From NCBI GenBank assembly GCA_012799425.1, contig JAAZLF010000315.1, positions 1 through 25,049 on the forward strand: a stretch of DNA of 25,049 nt, in the 5' to 3' direction. The notes beneath the pieces were generated by a model. That model was not told where the DNA came from. It ran no database searches and saw nothing but the letters and a program-made list of their open reading frames with translations. The position numbers were made by a program, and so were the translations under genes. This stretch comes from Actinomycetales bacterium (GTDB lineage Bacteria > Actinomycetota > Actinomycetes > Actinomycetales > Dermabacteraceae). Below are positions 16,156-24,328 of the stretch, one piece after another (position 1 is the stretch's first letter; every line of letters starts with the position of its first letter).

Positions 16156-17712
16156 ATGGGGAGCGATGCACGGACCGGGGAGCTGCCCGCGATCCCGGAG
16201 GACACGGTCGATCTCGGAGAGCGCCTCGATCCCGTACGGACGCTGCTGCGGCGCACCGCCGCCACGGACCAGCGAGCCGCCGCCGCGCTGGTGGACGTGC
16301 TCGGCCCCCGCATCCACGGGCTCGCCGTCCACGTGATCGGCTCCTCGGCGCGGGCGGAGAAGCTCACCGTGTCCGTGCTGCGCTCCTGCCTCCGCGACGC
16401 GGCCGATCTCGCGGCGAGCGGGCTTCCCGGCGAGGCCGCCGTCCTGGACCGTGCCCGGCGCGCAATCGTGGCCACGGACCCCAGCGGGGACGTGCGCTCC
16501 CTGGTCGCCCCGGATCTCGTCGATGACCGCACCCGGGACCGGCGCGAGGTCGATGTGCTGCGGGTGCTGCTGGATCTCCCGGCCACCCAGCGGGCACTGG
16601 TCGAGTCCGCGGCGCAGGGCCGCTTCCCCTACGCGGGCCTGGAGCGGCAGCAGAACGCCGTGCTGCTCTCCCGCGTGCTCGACCGCCTGATCCCCTTCGG
16701 CGGCCCGGAGGACGCGGAGACCAGGGCGCTCGCATCCCTCGACGCCCTGGCTCTGGCCGATTCCGGCGAGAGGCTGCGACTGCGCGAGCTGACCCGCCTG
16801 CCCGAGACGGCGAGCATCCACCGTCACGCGATCGAGGCCGCGGCCCGACTCGCCCTGCTCACCGCCTCCCCGCCCTCGCGCGATCTGCACGTCCGGGTTC
16901 TCGAAGGATTCCGACCGCGTGCCACCGCACCGGTCGCTCCCCGTCGTCCGGCCGCGCACGGCGAGACCGAGCCCGCCTACCGCGGCGACTACGCCACACC
17001 CGTGCTCGGGACCGATTCACAGCGCAGGATGGTCGGCCCGCCGGCTGTCGCAGGCGGTATCCACAGCAGCGCCGCCGATCCGTCGGCCGGCTCCCCGATG
17101 ACGCCGAGCTCCGCGGCAGCCCCTCCTCCCCACGCTCCCGACGATGCCCTCTCCCCCGCCTTCGCCTTCAGCGCCACGGATGAGAAGCAGCGCTCCCGCC
17201 GCGATCGGCGGCGCGAGAGGCGCCGCGCGACACAGCAGCGACCGCGGGGCGTGCCGTGGTTCTCGCGTTCCCTCGCGGTCGTGGCGGTGATCGCGGCACT
17301 CGTGCTCGCAGGGCTGCTGTGGGACACCCATCGCCAGCTCGAGGACTCCGAGGAGTTCGCCGGCACGTGGGCGGAGCACACCATGACCTCCGGGGCGCTC
17401 CTGGTCCCGGGGATCAGCGACAACGGCACCTGGCAGGCCGTGATCACCGACGACGGCATCGCGCTGCGCGCCGAGGGCGTACGGGGCTGGAAGGGCGAGG
17501 TGCTCGAGCTGTGGGGTGAGAGGGACGGGGTGCACAGCAGCCTCGGAGTGCTCGAGATCTCCTCCGACGGCCTCATCGAGTTCACCACCTCGCAGAGCGC
17601 CCAGCGTCTCGTCGTCACCCGTGAGATGGCGCCGGGCAACGAGTCCGGCACTCCGTCCCCGCACGTGGTCGCGAACCTGGACCCGGCGATGACCGCAGGC
17701 GCAGGCGGCTGA
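16156..17712 (+). CDS. Single-pass membrane protein: ECF-sigma-like N-terminus joined to an RskA-like anti-sigma factor
   Basis: The start is firm: GGAGG (16145-16149) lies six bases before ATG 16156. The product has 518 residues. Residues 25-110 resemble sigma region 2 of SigK-type ECF factors (LLRRTAATDQRAAAALVDVL, then a helix of AEKLTVSVLRSCLRDAADL). Residues 131-180 have the layout of region 4 (LRVLLDLPATQRALVE), but the recognition helix is not sigma-like. Residues 188-252 resemble the cytoplasmic anti-sigma domain (ASLDALALADSGERLRL and RDLHVRVLEGF). Then come a Pro/Ala-rich linker, a basic stop-transfer patch (345-365), one membrane helix (371-388) and an extracellular domain (about 410-510) ending like RskA (GNESGTPSPHVVANLD). 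It probably senses an envelope signal. No free sigma gene is adjacent. Confidence 0.7.
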   Translation: MGSDARTGELPAIPEDTVDLGERLDPVRTLLRRTAATDQRAAAALVDVLGPRIHGLAVHVIGSSARAEKLTVSVLRSCLRDAADLAASGLPGEAAVLDRARRAIVATDPSGDVRSLVAPDLVDDRTRDRREVDVLRVLLDLPATQRALVESAAQGRFPYAGLERQQNAVLLSRVLDRLIPFGGPEDAETRALASLDALALADSGERLRLRELTRLPETASIHRHAIEAAARLALLTASPPSRDLHVRVLEGFRPRATAPVAPRRPAAHGETEPAYRGDYATPVLGTDSQRRMVGPPAVAGGIHSSAADPSAGSPMTPSSAAAPPPHAPDDALSPAFAFSATDEKQRSRRDRRRERRRATQQRPRGVPWFSRSLAVVAVIAALVLAGLLWDTHRQLEDSEEFAGTWAEHTMTSGALLVPGISDNGTWQAVITDDGIALRAEGVRGWKGEVLELWGERDGVHSSLGVLEISSDGLIEFTTSQSAQRLVVTREMAPGNESGTPSPHVVANLDPAMTAGAGG

Positions 17713-17740
17713 GCGGCTCGCCCCGGCACGGCACATCACA

Positions 17741-17786
17741 GAACGCCCCCGCCCTGCTCGCCGATGCGAGCGGGGCAGGGGCGTTC
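17741..17786. terminator. Bidirectional terminator between the sigma/anti-sigma-like gene and ettA
   Basis: A 21-bp stem (17741-17761 with 17766-17786) has a 4-base CGAT loop, one mismatch and one G-T wobble. It fills the gap between two convergent stop codons. No long T-tract is present on either side. It is the strongest hairpin terminator in the window. Confidence 0.85.
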
Positions 17787-17800
17787 CTCCGCGGCGAGGG

Positions 17801-19483
17801 TCAGTCGCGGGTGAGGCGACGGTAGGTCACGCGGTGCGGGCGCGCGGCGTCCTCCCCCAGACGCTCCACCTTGTTCGCCTGGTAGGACTCGAAGTTGCCC
17901 TCGAACCAGTACCAGTTCGCCGGGTTCTCCTCGGTGCCCTCGTAGGCGAGGATGTGGGTCGCCACGCGGTCCAGGAACCAGCGGTCGTGGGAGACGACCA
18001 CGGCACAGCCGGGGAACTCCAACAGTGCGTTCTCGAGCGAACCGAGGGTCTGCACGTCCAGGTCGTTGGTGGGCTCATCGAGCAGCAGCACGTTGCCGCC
18101 CTGCTTGAGGGTCAGCGCCAGGTTCAGACGGTTGCGCTCGCCGCCGGAGAGCACGCCGGCCTTCTTCTGCTGGTCCGGCCCCTTGAAGCCGAACTGCGAG
18201 ACGTAGGCGCGCGAGGGGATCTCGACCTTGCCGACCTGGATGAAGTCGAGACCGTCGGAGACGACCTCCCACAGGTTCTTCTCCGGGTCGATGTTCTCCC
18301 GGTTCTGATCGACGTAGCTGATCTTCACGCTCTGGCCGACCTTCAGGTCGCCGCCGTCGAGCGGCTCGAGGCCGACGATCGTCTTGAACAGCGTGGTCTT
18401 GCCGACGCCGTTCGGGCCGATGACGCCCACGATGCCGTTCGGAGGCAGGGAGAAGGAGAGCCCGTCGATGAGCATCCGCTCGCCGAAGCCCTTCTGCAGA
18501 TCCTTCGCCTCGATCACCTGGTTGCCCAGGCGCGGGCCCGGCGGGATGGTGATCTCCTCGAAGTCGAGCTTGCGGGTCTTCTCGGCCTCCGCCGCCATCT
18601 CCTCGTAGCGGGCCAGCCGCGACTTGGACTTCGCCTGGCGGCCCTTGGCGTTCGAGCGCACCCACTCCAGCTCCTCCTTGAGGCGCTTGGCGAGCTTCTG
18701 GTCCTTCTTGCCCTGGACCTGCAGGCGCTGCTCCTTCTTCTCCAGGTAGGTGGAGTAGTTGCCCTCGTAGGGGTAGAGGTGGCCGCGGTCGACCTCGGCG
18801 ATCCACTGGGCCACGTGGTCCAGGAAGTACCGGTCGTGGGTGACGGCGATGACGGCGCCCTCGTACTGCTGGAGGTGCTGCTCGAGCCAGAGCACGCTCT
18901 CGGCGTCGAGGTGGTTGGTGGGCTCGTCCAGCAGCAGCAGATCCGGCTTCTCCAGCAGCAGCTTGCACAGCGCGACGCGGCGGCGCTCACCGCCGGAGAG
19001 GTGGGTGACGGGCTCGTCGCCGGGCGGGCAGCGCAGCGCGTCCATCGCCTGCTCCAGCTGGGAGTCGAGGTCCCAGCCGTTCGCGGCGTCGATGTCGGTC
19101 TGCAGGGTGCCCATCTCCGCCATCAGCGCGTCGAAGTCGGCGTCGGGCTCGGCCATCTCCTCGCCGATCGCGTTGAAGCGCTGGACCTTCTTGAAGAGCT
19201 CGCCCATGCCCTCCTGGACGTTCTCCAGGACGGTCTTGGACTCGTCCAGCGGCGGCTCCTGCAGCAGGATGCCCACGCTGTAGCCGGGGCTGAGGCGTGC
19301 CTCGCCGTTGGACGGCTGGTCGAGCCCCGCCATGATCTTGAGGATGGTCGACTTGCCGGCGCCGTTGGGGCCGACCATGCCGATCTTCGCGCCCGGGTAG
19401 AAGCTCATGGAGACGTCATCGAGGATGACCTTGTCGCCCACGGCCTTGCGGGCCTTGTGCATGGTGTAGATGAATTCTGCCAA
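17801..19483 (-). CDS. ettA: Energy-dependent translational throttle protein EttA (ABC-F)
   Basis: This soluble 560-residue ABC-F ATPase binds the ribosomal E site and gates the first elongation step by ATP/ADP status. It has tandem ATPase domains: Walker A GPNGAGKST (38-46), signature LSGGERRR and Walker B LLLLDEPTNHLD, then GPNGVGKTT, LSGGERNR and LLLDEPTNDLD. The linker between them (KLAKRLKEELEWVRSNAKGR) is the charged P-site tRNA-interaction motif, and a short arm lies in domain 1. I chose TTG 19483 because all EttA proteins begin (M)AEFIYTM and AGGA lies seven bases upstream; ATG 19534 would add 17 unrelated residues. It matches the family length. Confidence 0.95.
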   Translation of the reverse strand: MAEFIYTMHKARKAVGDKVILDDVSMSFYPGAKIGMVGPNGAGKSTILKIMAGLDQPSNGEARLSPGYSVGILLQEPPLDESKTVLENVQEGMGELFKKVQRFNAIGEEMAEPDADFDALMAEMGTLQTDIDAANGWDLDSQLEQAMDALRCPPGDEPVTHLSGGERRRVALCKLLLEKPDLLLLDEPTNHLDAESVLWLEQHLQQYEGAVIAVTHDRYFLDHVAQWIAEVDRGHLYPYEGNYSTYLEKKEQRLQVQGKKDQKLAKRLKEELEWVRSNAKGRQAKSKSRLARYEEMAAEAEKTRKLDFEEITIPPGPRLGNQVIEAKDLQKGFGERMLIDGLSFSLPPNGIVGVIGPNGVGKTTLFKTIVGLEPLDGGDLKVGQSVKISYVDQNRENIDPEKNLWEVVSDGLDFIQVGKVEIPSRAYVSQFGFKGPDQQKKAGVLSGGERNRLNLALTLKQGGNVLLLDEPTNDLDVQTLGSLENALLEFPGCAVVVSHDRWFLDRVATHILAYEGTEENPANWYWFEGNFESYQANKVERLGEDAARPHRVTYRRLTRD

Positions 19484-19568
19484 CTCGTGTTCCTGTTCGG
19501 AGAAGGTGGTCGGGGGATGTCCTCGGCGCGCCATGACCGGCGCCGCGCGAGGGACGTCGCACTGTCCG

Positions 19569-19574
19569 ACTGTA
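19569..19574 (-). promoter_or_regulatory. Candidate -10 of ettA
   Basis: TACAGT on the minus strand lies in the 117-base gap between the HAD gene and ettA and would give a leader of about 80 bases. The -35 position (TGGTCC) is weak. The same hexamer appears before the DUF5679 gene. Confidence 0.4.
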
Positions 19575-19600
19575 CCCGGTGGGGCGCTTCGGACCAGCGG

Positions 19601-20290
19601 TCAGCCGAGAGGGACCGACCGCGCTGCGAGCACACGGCGCGCGATGTCCGCGCCGTGCTCGGTCTGCTCGGCGCTCACGCCGTTGCGGGGCCAGTGATGG
19701 GCGTCGATGCCCAGCGCCCGGGCCGCCTCGACGTTGTCCTCGCGGTCGTCGAAGAAGATCACCGCGGAGGGGATGGACACTCCGCCGGTCTCGTGGGAGA
19801 GGGCCTCGAGCAGCACCTCGTAGATCTCCGCCTCCGGTTTGACCGCCCGCTCCTCGCCGGAGATGACGGCGAAGGAGAACGCCTCGAACCAGTCGGCGCG
19901 GCGCACCGCCTCGCCGAAGGCCTCCGAGGCGTTGGACAGCAGCACCAGGCGCACGCCGTGTCGTGCGAGATCGTGGATCAGCTCACGGGAACGCGGATCC
20001 ATCCGCAGGAAGTACCGGTCATCGGCGTTCTGCAGCTCGACGACCTCGTCCTCGGTGAGCTGCTCGACGCCGACGGACGCCGCGACCGCGCCCCAGTACT
20101 CGGCAGAGCTGGTCGCGCCCCGGTCGTAGGCGTCCCGTTCATGCCACAGCGCCCGGCCGAGCACCTCGGCGTCCCCGCCGAGCAGCTCGTGGACGTCCGG
20201 CACCGGGTCGTGGCCCGCGCTCAGCACTCCCCCGTAGTCGAAGACCACGGTCGGCTTCGGCGGTGTGCGGCGGCGGTTGCGCTTGCTCAT
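19601..20290 (-). CDS. HAD-superfamily hydrolase (IA type, YihX/sEH-N-like)
   Basis: This 229-residue protein probably hydrolyses a phosphate ester. Motif I is VFDYGGVL with nucleophile D18; the usual second Asp is Gly20, as in the YihX and epoxide-hydrolase-N branch. Motif II is VLLSNAS (S120), motif III is VKPEAEIYE (K152) and motif IV is FFDDREDN (D182, D183). A helical cap lies between motifs I and II (about 25-105). YihX dephosphorylates alpha-glucose-1-phosphate, but sequence alone does not prove that substrate here. Its ATG overlaps the stop of the PDZ/Lon gene in ATGA (20287-20290), so the two are translated together. Confidence 0.88.
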   Translation of the reverse strand: MSKRNRRRTPPKPTVVFDYGGVLSAGHDPVPDVHELLGGDAEVLGRALWHERDAYDRGATSSAEYWGAVAASVGVEQLTEDEVVELQNADDRYFLRMDPRSRELIHDLARHGVRLVLLSNASEAFGEAVRRADWFEAFSFAVISGEERAVKPEAEIYEVLLEALSHETGGVSIPSAVIFFDDREDNVEAARALGIDAHHWPRNGVSAEQTEHGADIARRVLAARSVPLG

Positions 20291-21420
20291 CGTGCTGTCA
20301 CGTCCTCACAGGTGGGCAGGCCCTCGGCGCTGCCTGTCTCGGCGATGGTCTCGGTCGCGGTCAGCGCCTCGTCGAAGTCCGCGACGGCCACGACCTCGAG
20401 CCCATCGGGCTCGTGTCCGACGACCTGGTCGCAGTTGGCGTTCGGGGCGAGGAAGAAGTCCGCGTCGGACTCGACCGCACCGGTCATCTTCTGGCGCACC
20501 CCGCCGATCGGTCCGACGCTGCCGTCGAGAGCGATGGTGCCGGTGCCGGCGACCCGGTGCCCGCCGGTCAGCGCGCCGGGGGTGAGCTGGTCGTAGACGG
20601 ACAGGGAGAAGATCATGCCGGCGCTGGGGCCTCCGATGTCCCCCACCGCGATCTGCACATCCATCGGGAACTCGTAGCCTGCCGAGAGCACCACGCCCAT
20701 CCGCGCGAGGCCGTCCTCCTTCTCCGTGGGGACCTCGAGATCCTTCTGCACACCGTCGCGCCGCACCGTCATCTGCACGTCCTGCCCCTCGGGGGTGGCG
20801 CGGATCAGCTCGCGGACGTCCTCGACGCCGGTGGCGGTCTCTCCGGCGACGGAGACGATCACGTCCCCTCCCTCGAGCGTGCCGTCGGCCGGGGCGCCCT
20901 CCTCGACGCCGGCGATCATGACCACGGGCTCGTACTCGAGGTCGAGCTCGTCCAACGCCACGGCGACCGCTCCCTGCTGGGAGGTGCTCATCGAGGCGAC
21001 GTTCTCGAGCGCGGTCTGCTCACGCGTCTGACCCTCGGGGAAGACGGCCTCGCGGGGCAGCACGCGCTTCGTGCGATCGAACCAGGAGGCGGCGACCTCG
21101 ACCGGGGTGACCCGGTAGCCGGGGCCGCCGTCGACGGAGACCGTGGTCATCATCAGCGCGCCGTCGGTGGGATGCGTCTCGGCGCCGTCGATGACCAGTA
21201 TCTGCTCCTCCTCGTACTCGCCGAGCACGTCGATCGCCGGGCCGGGCCGCTCGATGACATACGGCACGGGCATCAGCGAACCGCCCAGGATCAGCACGCA
21301 CAGCAGCACCAGCGACCCCAGGGCCAGCCCGGGGCGGGCGAGCTGCGCGTCATCGATCGAACGGGCGATGAGCGCCCGCGCCCTGCGGGCGCGGGAGGGG
21401 CGCGTGGGCTCTTCTGTCAC
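20287..21420 (-). CDS. PDZ and Lon-type (S16) membrane-anchored protease, YlbL family
   Basis: The 377-residue protein has a basic cytosolic N-terminus, one membrane helix (31-52), a PDZ domain (about 160-235) and a C-terminal Lon-type proteolytic domain. The Ser/Lys dyad is Ser266 in GDIGGPSAGM and Lys311 in GGVRQKMTGA. The active site faces outside the membrane. There is no AAA+ ATPase part. B. subtilis YlbL has the same arrangement and degrades a cell-division inhibitor during DNA-damage recovery; whether this one does so is unknown. The start is GTG 21420; CACAAT ends six bases before it, and no ribosome site is visible. A HAD phosphatase gene is coupled by a 4-nt overlap. Confidence 0.9.
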   Translation of the reverse strand: MTEEPTRPSRARRARALIARSIDDAQLARPGLALGSLVLLCVLILGGSLMPVPYVIERPGPAIDVLGEYEEEQILVIDGAETHPTDGALMMTTVSVDGGPGYRVTPVEVAASWFDRTKRVLPREAVFPEGQTREQTALENVASMSTSQQGAVAVALDELDLEYEPVVMIAGVEEGAPADGTLEGGDVIVSVAGETATGVEDVRELIRATPEGQDVQMTVRRDGVQKDLEVPTEKEDGLARMGVVLSAGYEFPMDVQIAVGDIGGPSAGMIFSLSVYDQLTPGALTGGHRVAGTGTIALDGSVGPIGGVRQKMTGAVESDADFFLAPNANCDQVVGHEPDGLEVVAVADFDEALTATETIAETGSAEGLPTCEDVTAR

Positions 21421-21426
21421 CCCGAC

Positions 21427-21432
21427 ATTGTG
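21427..21432 (-). promoter_or_regulatory. Possible leaderless promoter of the PDZ/Lon gene
   Basis: CACAAT on the minus strand (four of six matches to TATAAT) is followed by six bases and GTG 21420. It does not fit TANNNT strictly. It is listed because the spacing matches glgP and no ribosome site is present. Confidence 0.3.
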
Positions 21433-21500
21433 CCCCACCGGCCCGTGAGGCCCAGGATCCTGCACGCGTGCCTCGCAGCACGTCCCCATGTGGTGGTCGG

Positions 21501-21506
21501 TACGCT
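21501..21506 (+). promoter_or_regulatory. Candidate -10 of the Zincin_2 gene
   Basis: TACGCT lies 31 bases before ATG 21538, giving a leader of about 25 bases that includes GGAGG (21528-21532). The -35 is unclear. It lies in the 117-base divergent region with the PDZ/Lon gene. Confidence 0.4.
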
Positions 21507-21537
21507 GGTGCCGTCCCACATGCTGCTGGAGGTGGCC

Positions 21538-23094
21538 ATGAACGATGCCCCGATCCCGGGTGGACCCGGAGACATGGACGACGAGGCGCTCAAGCGCTTC
21601 CTGAAGGAGACCTTCGGGGATGCCCTCCCCGAGGGTGCCCTGGACGGACTGGACCTGTCGGCGCTCGCGCAGCAGGCGAACCTGCCGCAGGATCCGGCTC
21701 AGCTGCGGGCGGCCGCCGCCCAGATGCAGCACATGTTCGCCGCGCAGGGCGATGACCCGGTGAACTGGCAGATGGCCGAGGACATCGCGCGGCGCACCGC
21801 CGCGGGCCAGGCCGGGATCCCCGGCTCGGAGACGCCCACGGGAACGCCCGGCGATCCCGCGCCGAGCGAGTCCTCCGCCACTGAGCTGCGGCAGGCCGCG
21901 CAGGTGGCCCGGCTCTGGCTGGACCCCGTCATCGCGATCGACGTGCCGGCCACGGAGCTCGGCGTCTACAGCCGCGGCACCTGGCTGCACCGCACCCTGC
22001 CGCGCTGGAAGCCGATCGTCGAACCGGTCGCGAAGTACATGTCCGGCGCGATCGGCGAGGCGATCGCGGCACAGCTGGGTCAGATGGGCGAGATGGGTGC
22101 GGGCATGCAGATGCCCGGCGGCGATCCCGCCGCGATGATGGAACGCATGGGCGGGACGATGTTCGGCGTCCAGTTCGGGCACGCCATCGGCTCCCTGGCC
22201 CGCGAGGCCGCGGGCACCACGGATCTGGGTCTGCCGCTGGGGCGGGAGGCGGAGCCGGCGATGGTCGCCGCGAACGTCGACGACCTGATCGCCGCGCACT
22301 CCCTGGACCCGGGCGCCGCGCGGATCTTCCTGGCCGCCCGCGAGATCGCGCACACGGCGCTGTTCACCGCCGCGCCGTGGCTGGGCAGGGCGCTCTTCTC
22401 CGCGATCGAGGACTACTCGCGCGGCATCACCCTGGACCTCGATGCGCTGGACGAGATGGTGCGGGACCTGGACCTGTCCGACCCCGAGGCGATGCAGGCC
22501 AAGCGCCCCGAGGACATGTTCGTCTTCACCCGCCGCGCCTCGCAGGAGCGGGCGCTCGAGGAGCTGGCCACCACGCTGGCCCTCATCGAGGCCTGGGTGG
22601 ATCATGTGACCACGCAGGCGCTCGACGGCAAGCTGCCGGATCTCGAGGCCATGCGCGAGGTGCTGCGGCGCCGCCGCGCCGCGGGCGGCCCCGCCGAGCA
22701 GATGCTGTCCCGGACCGTCGGCATCGAGCTGCGTCCGCGGCGCGTGCGCGAGGCCCTGTCGTGGTGGGAGAGCGTGCTGGACACCGAGGGCACCTCCGGG
22801 CGCGAGGCGAAGTGGGATCATCCGGACCTGCTCCCCACGGCCGAGGTGCTCTCCGGCCGTCCGCAGGCGCCCCAGCCGGCGGCATCCGACGAAGAGGCCG
22901 AGAGCCTGGCCCAGGTCTCCCTGCCCGAGGACTTCGATGCGGAGCTGGAGAAGCTCCTCGCCGGCGACGGCCAGGAGCAGGCTCCGCGGGAGGATGAGCA
23001 GGGCGGGCTGCGGCGTCCCGACGCAGACGGCGACGACAACGGCGCGGAGGGCGACAGCGGCGAGGACCCCTCCGACGGCGACGATGGGCGCTGA
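21538..23094 (+). CDS. Zincin_2 (DUF2342) family protein, putative metal-dependent hydrolase
   Basis: The 518-residue protein matches the actinobacterial DUF2342 family, often labelled zinc-dependent metalloprotease. Conserved-looking parts are WLDPVIAID (127-135), a Met/Gly-rich stretch (181-210), VAANVDDLI (243-251), LAAREIAHTALF (265-276), PWLGRALFSAIEDYSRGI and ALIEAWVDHV. A classical HEXXH is absent; RExxH (268-272) occupies the equivalent spot, so protease activity is unproven. The last 40 residues are an acidic Asp/Glu/Gly-rich tail. GGAGG lies five bases before ATG 21538. The Nudix gene starts 11 bases before this stop, indicating coupling. Confidence 0.85.
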   Translation: MNDAPIPGGPGDMDDEALKRFLKETFGDALPEGALDGLDLSALAQQANLPQDPAQLRAAAAQMQHMFAAQGDDPVNWQMAEDIARRTAAGQAGIPGSETPTGTPGDPAPSESSATELRQAAQVARLWLDPVIAIDVPATELGVYSRGTWLHRTLPRWKPIVEPVAKYMSGAIGEAIAAQLGQMGEMGAGMQMPGGDPAAMMERMGGTMFGVQFGHAIGSLAREAAGTTDLGLPLGREAEPAMVAANVDDLIAAHSLDPGAARIFLAAREIAHTALFTAAPWLGRALFSAIEDYSRGITLDLDALDEMVRDLDLSDPEAMQAKRPEDMFVFTRRASQERALEELATTLALIEAWVDHVTTQALDGKLPDLEAMREVLRRRRAAGGPAEQMLSRTVGIELRPRRVREALSWWESVLDTEGTSGREAKWDHPDLLPTAEVLSGRPQAPQPAASDEEAESLAQVSLPEDFDAELEKLLAGDGQEQAPREDEQGGLRRPDADGDDNGAEGDSGEDPSDGDDGR

Positions 23095-23722
23095 CCTTCC
23101 CGGCCAGGTTCCCGCGGGGTTGTCTCCCGCCCTCGCGGAGCTCGAGCGGGCGGGTTCCGCGGTGTCCGCACCCGGCCTGGCGCGCGAGTACCGCGAGCTG
23201 TTGGAGCGCAGCCCCCGGGCGCTGTACCGCGACGGCGGGCCGCGCCACCTCACCGCGAGCGCGATCGTGATCGATGCGCCGGGCGACCATGTCGCGCTGG
23301 TCTGGCATCGCAAGGGACGCTTCTGGGTGCAGCCCGGTGGCCATCTCGAGCACGGCGAGACGGACCTCGAACACGCCGCGCGGCGCGAGGTGGCGGAGGA
23401 GATCGGCCTCGACGAGCTCGAGACGGTGGGGCCCGGGCCCGCGGTGCTGCACCGTCATCGCCTCGATGCGGCGTTCGGTGCGTGCGCGGAGCACTGGGAC
23501 GTGCAGTACCTGTTCCGGGCCACCGCGCCGGCCGCAGAGCTCCCCCTCATCGTGAGCGAGGAGTCCGATGAGGTCTGCTGGGCACCGTGGCCGCTGCAGG
23601 GCACGGGCCCTGCCCGCAGCACCTCCGCACTGCCCGAAGGCACGGTCGCGGACCTGGCGGGCACGCTCGAGGCGCTCGCGCCCTATCTCGCGTGCTGGAG
23701 CGTCGATTCCGGCCCCTGCTGA
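23084..23722 (+). CDS. Nudix hydrolase
   Basis: This 212-residue protein hydrolyses a nucleoside-diphosphate-linked substrate using Mg2+. The Nudix box runs from 85 (GGHLEHGET) to 109, ending in REVAEEIGL. One extra residue separates the first Glu from REVAEE compared with GX5EX7REUXEEXGU; this spacing is common in the actinobacterial GGHxE type. The N-terminal 50 residues are helical and precede the fold. ATG 23084 lies inside the end of the Zincin_2 gene (11-base overlap) with no strong ribosome site. The 3' end overlaps the convergent YgjP-like gene by 40 bases. Substrate unknown. Confidence 0.88.
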   Translation: MGADLPGQVPAGLSPALAELERAGSAVSAPGLAREYRELLERSPRALYRDGGPRHLTASAIVIDAPGDHVALVWHRKGRFWVQPGGHLEHGETDLEHAARREVAEEIGLDELETVGPGPAVLHRHRLDAAFGACAEHWDVQYLFRATAPAAELPLIVSEESDEVCWAPWPLQGTGPARSTSALPEGTVADLAGTLEALAPYLACWSVDSGPC

Positions 23723-24291
23723 CCGATCACACCCTCCTCCTCGGGAGGAAGGTTCTTCGCCCAGGAGACGCCGTCGAGGAACCCCTGGGCCTTCTCGGCC
23801 TGGGGGTACCTCGCCATCAGCGCCTTGAACTCCGGTCCGTGCCCCGGCACGAGCAGGTGCACCAGCTCGTGCATCATCACCGAGCGCACCACGTAGTCGG
23901 GCATTCCCTGCAGCTGATGGGACAGCCGGATGGTGCCGTCCGTGGGGGTGCACGACCCCCAGCGCTGGTTCTGTCGCGTGGACCAGGTCACGGACGTCGG
24001 CTGCGCCCGGCCGTCGAGATGGGTCTCGCTGACCTGCTTCGCCATCTCGAGCAGGGAGGCGTCGCTGCGCCGCGCAGGGGCTCGCTTCGCCTCCTTGGCG
24101 CGCAGCTGATCGACCATCTTCGTCACCCACTGCTTCTCCTGACGGGCGCTGAAGGTCGCCGGGATGGAGATCAGCAGATCGCCCTCGCGCCGGGTGATGG
24201 AGACGGTGCGGCGACGCCGCGCGCTGCGGCGGACGAGCACGCGCTCCCCGTGGGGGCCGGTGACGCGCTCATGGAGGACGAGATCACTCAT
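23683..24291 (-). CDS. YgjP-like zinc metallopeptidase (M48/DUF45)
   Basis: The 202-residue protein has the core of the YgjP/DUF45 family: a basic N-terminal beta region (RRSARRRRTVSITRREGD), the invariant RWGSCTPTDGTIRLS (110-124), and HELVHLLVPGHGPEF (141-155) with H141, E142, H145 and a further His at 151. These form a gluzincin zinc site. No signal or membrane segment is seen, so it should act in the cytosol. The biological substrate is not known. Its C-terminal 13 codons overlap the end of the Nudix gene on the other strand. Upstream lies the long non-coding region with DnaA-box-like sites; I see no clear promoter. Confidence 0.88.
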   Translation of the reverse strand: MSDLVLHERVTGPHGERVLVRRSARRRRTVSITRREGDLLISIPATFSARQEKQWVTKMVDQLRAKEAKRAPARRSDASLLEMAKQVSETHLDGRAQPTSVTWSTRQNQRWGSCTPTDGTIRLSHQLQGMPDYVVRSVMMHELVHLLVPGHGPEFKALMARYPQAEKAQGFLDGVSWAKNLPPEEEGVIGQQGPESTLQHAR

Positions 24292-24328
24292 GTGTCACAG
24301 CCTGGCACGTCTGTGGGGCAAGAAAAGT

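Noticed and set aside
19601..20290. HAD protein as an inactive enzyme because motif I lacks the second Asp
   Set aside because: A D-x-G motif I occurs in active members such as YihX, and motifs II-IV are intact.
20263..21537. Upstream extension of the Zincin_2 frame over the PDZ/Lon gene
   Set aside because: Shadow of the minus-strand protease; GGAGG places the start at 21538.
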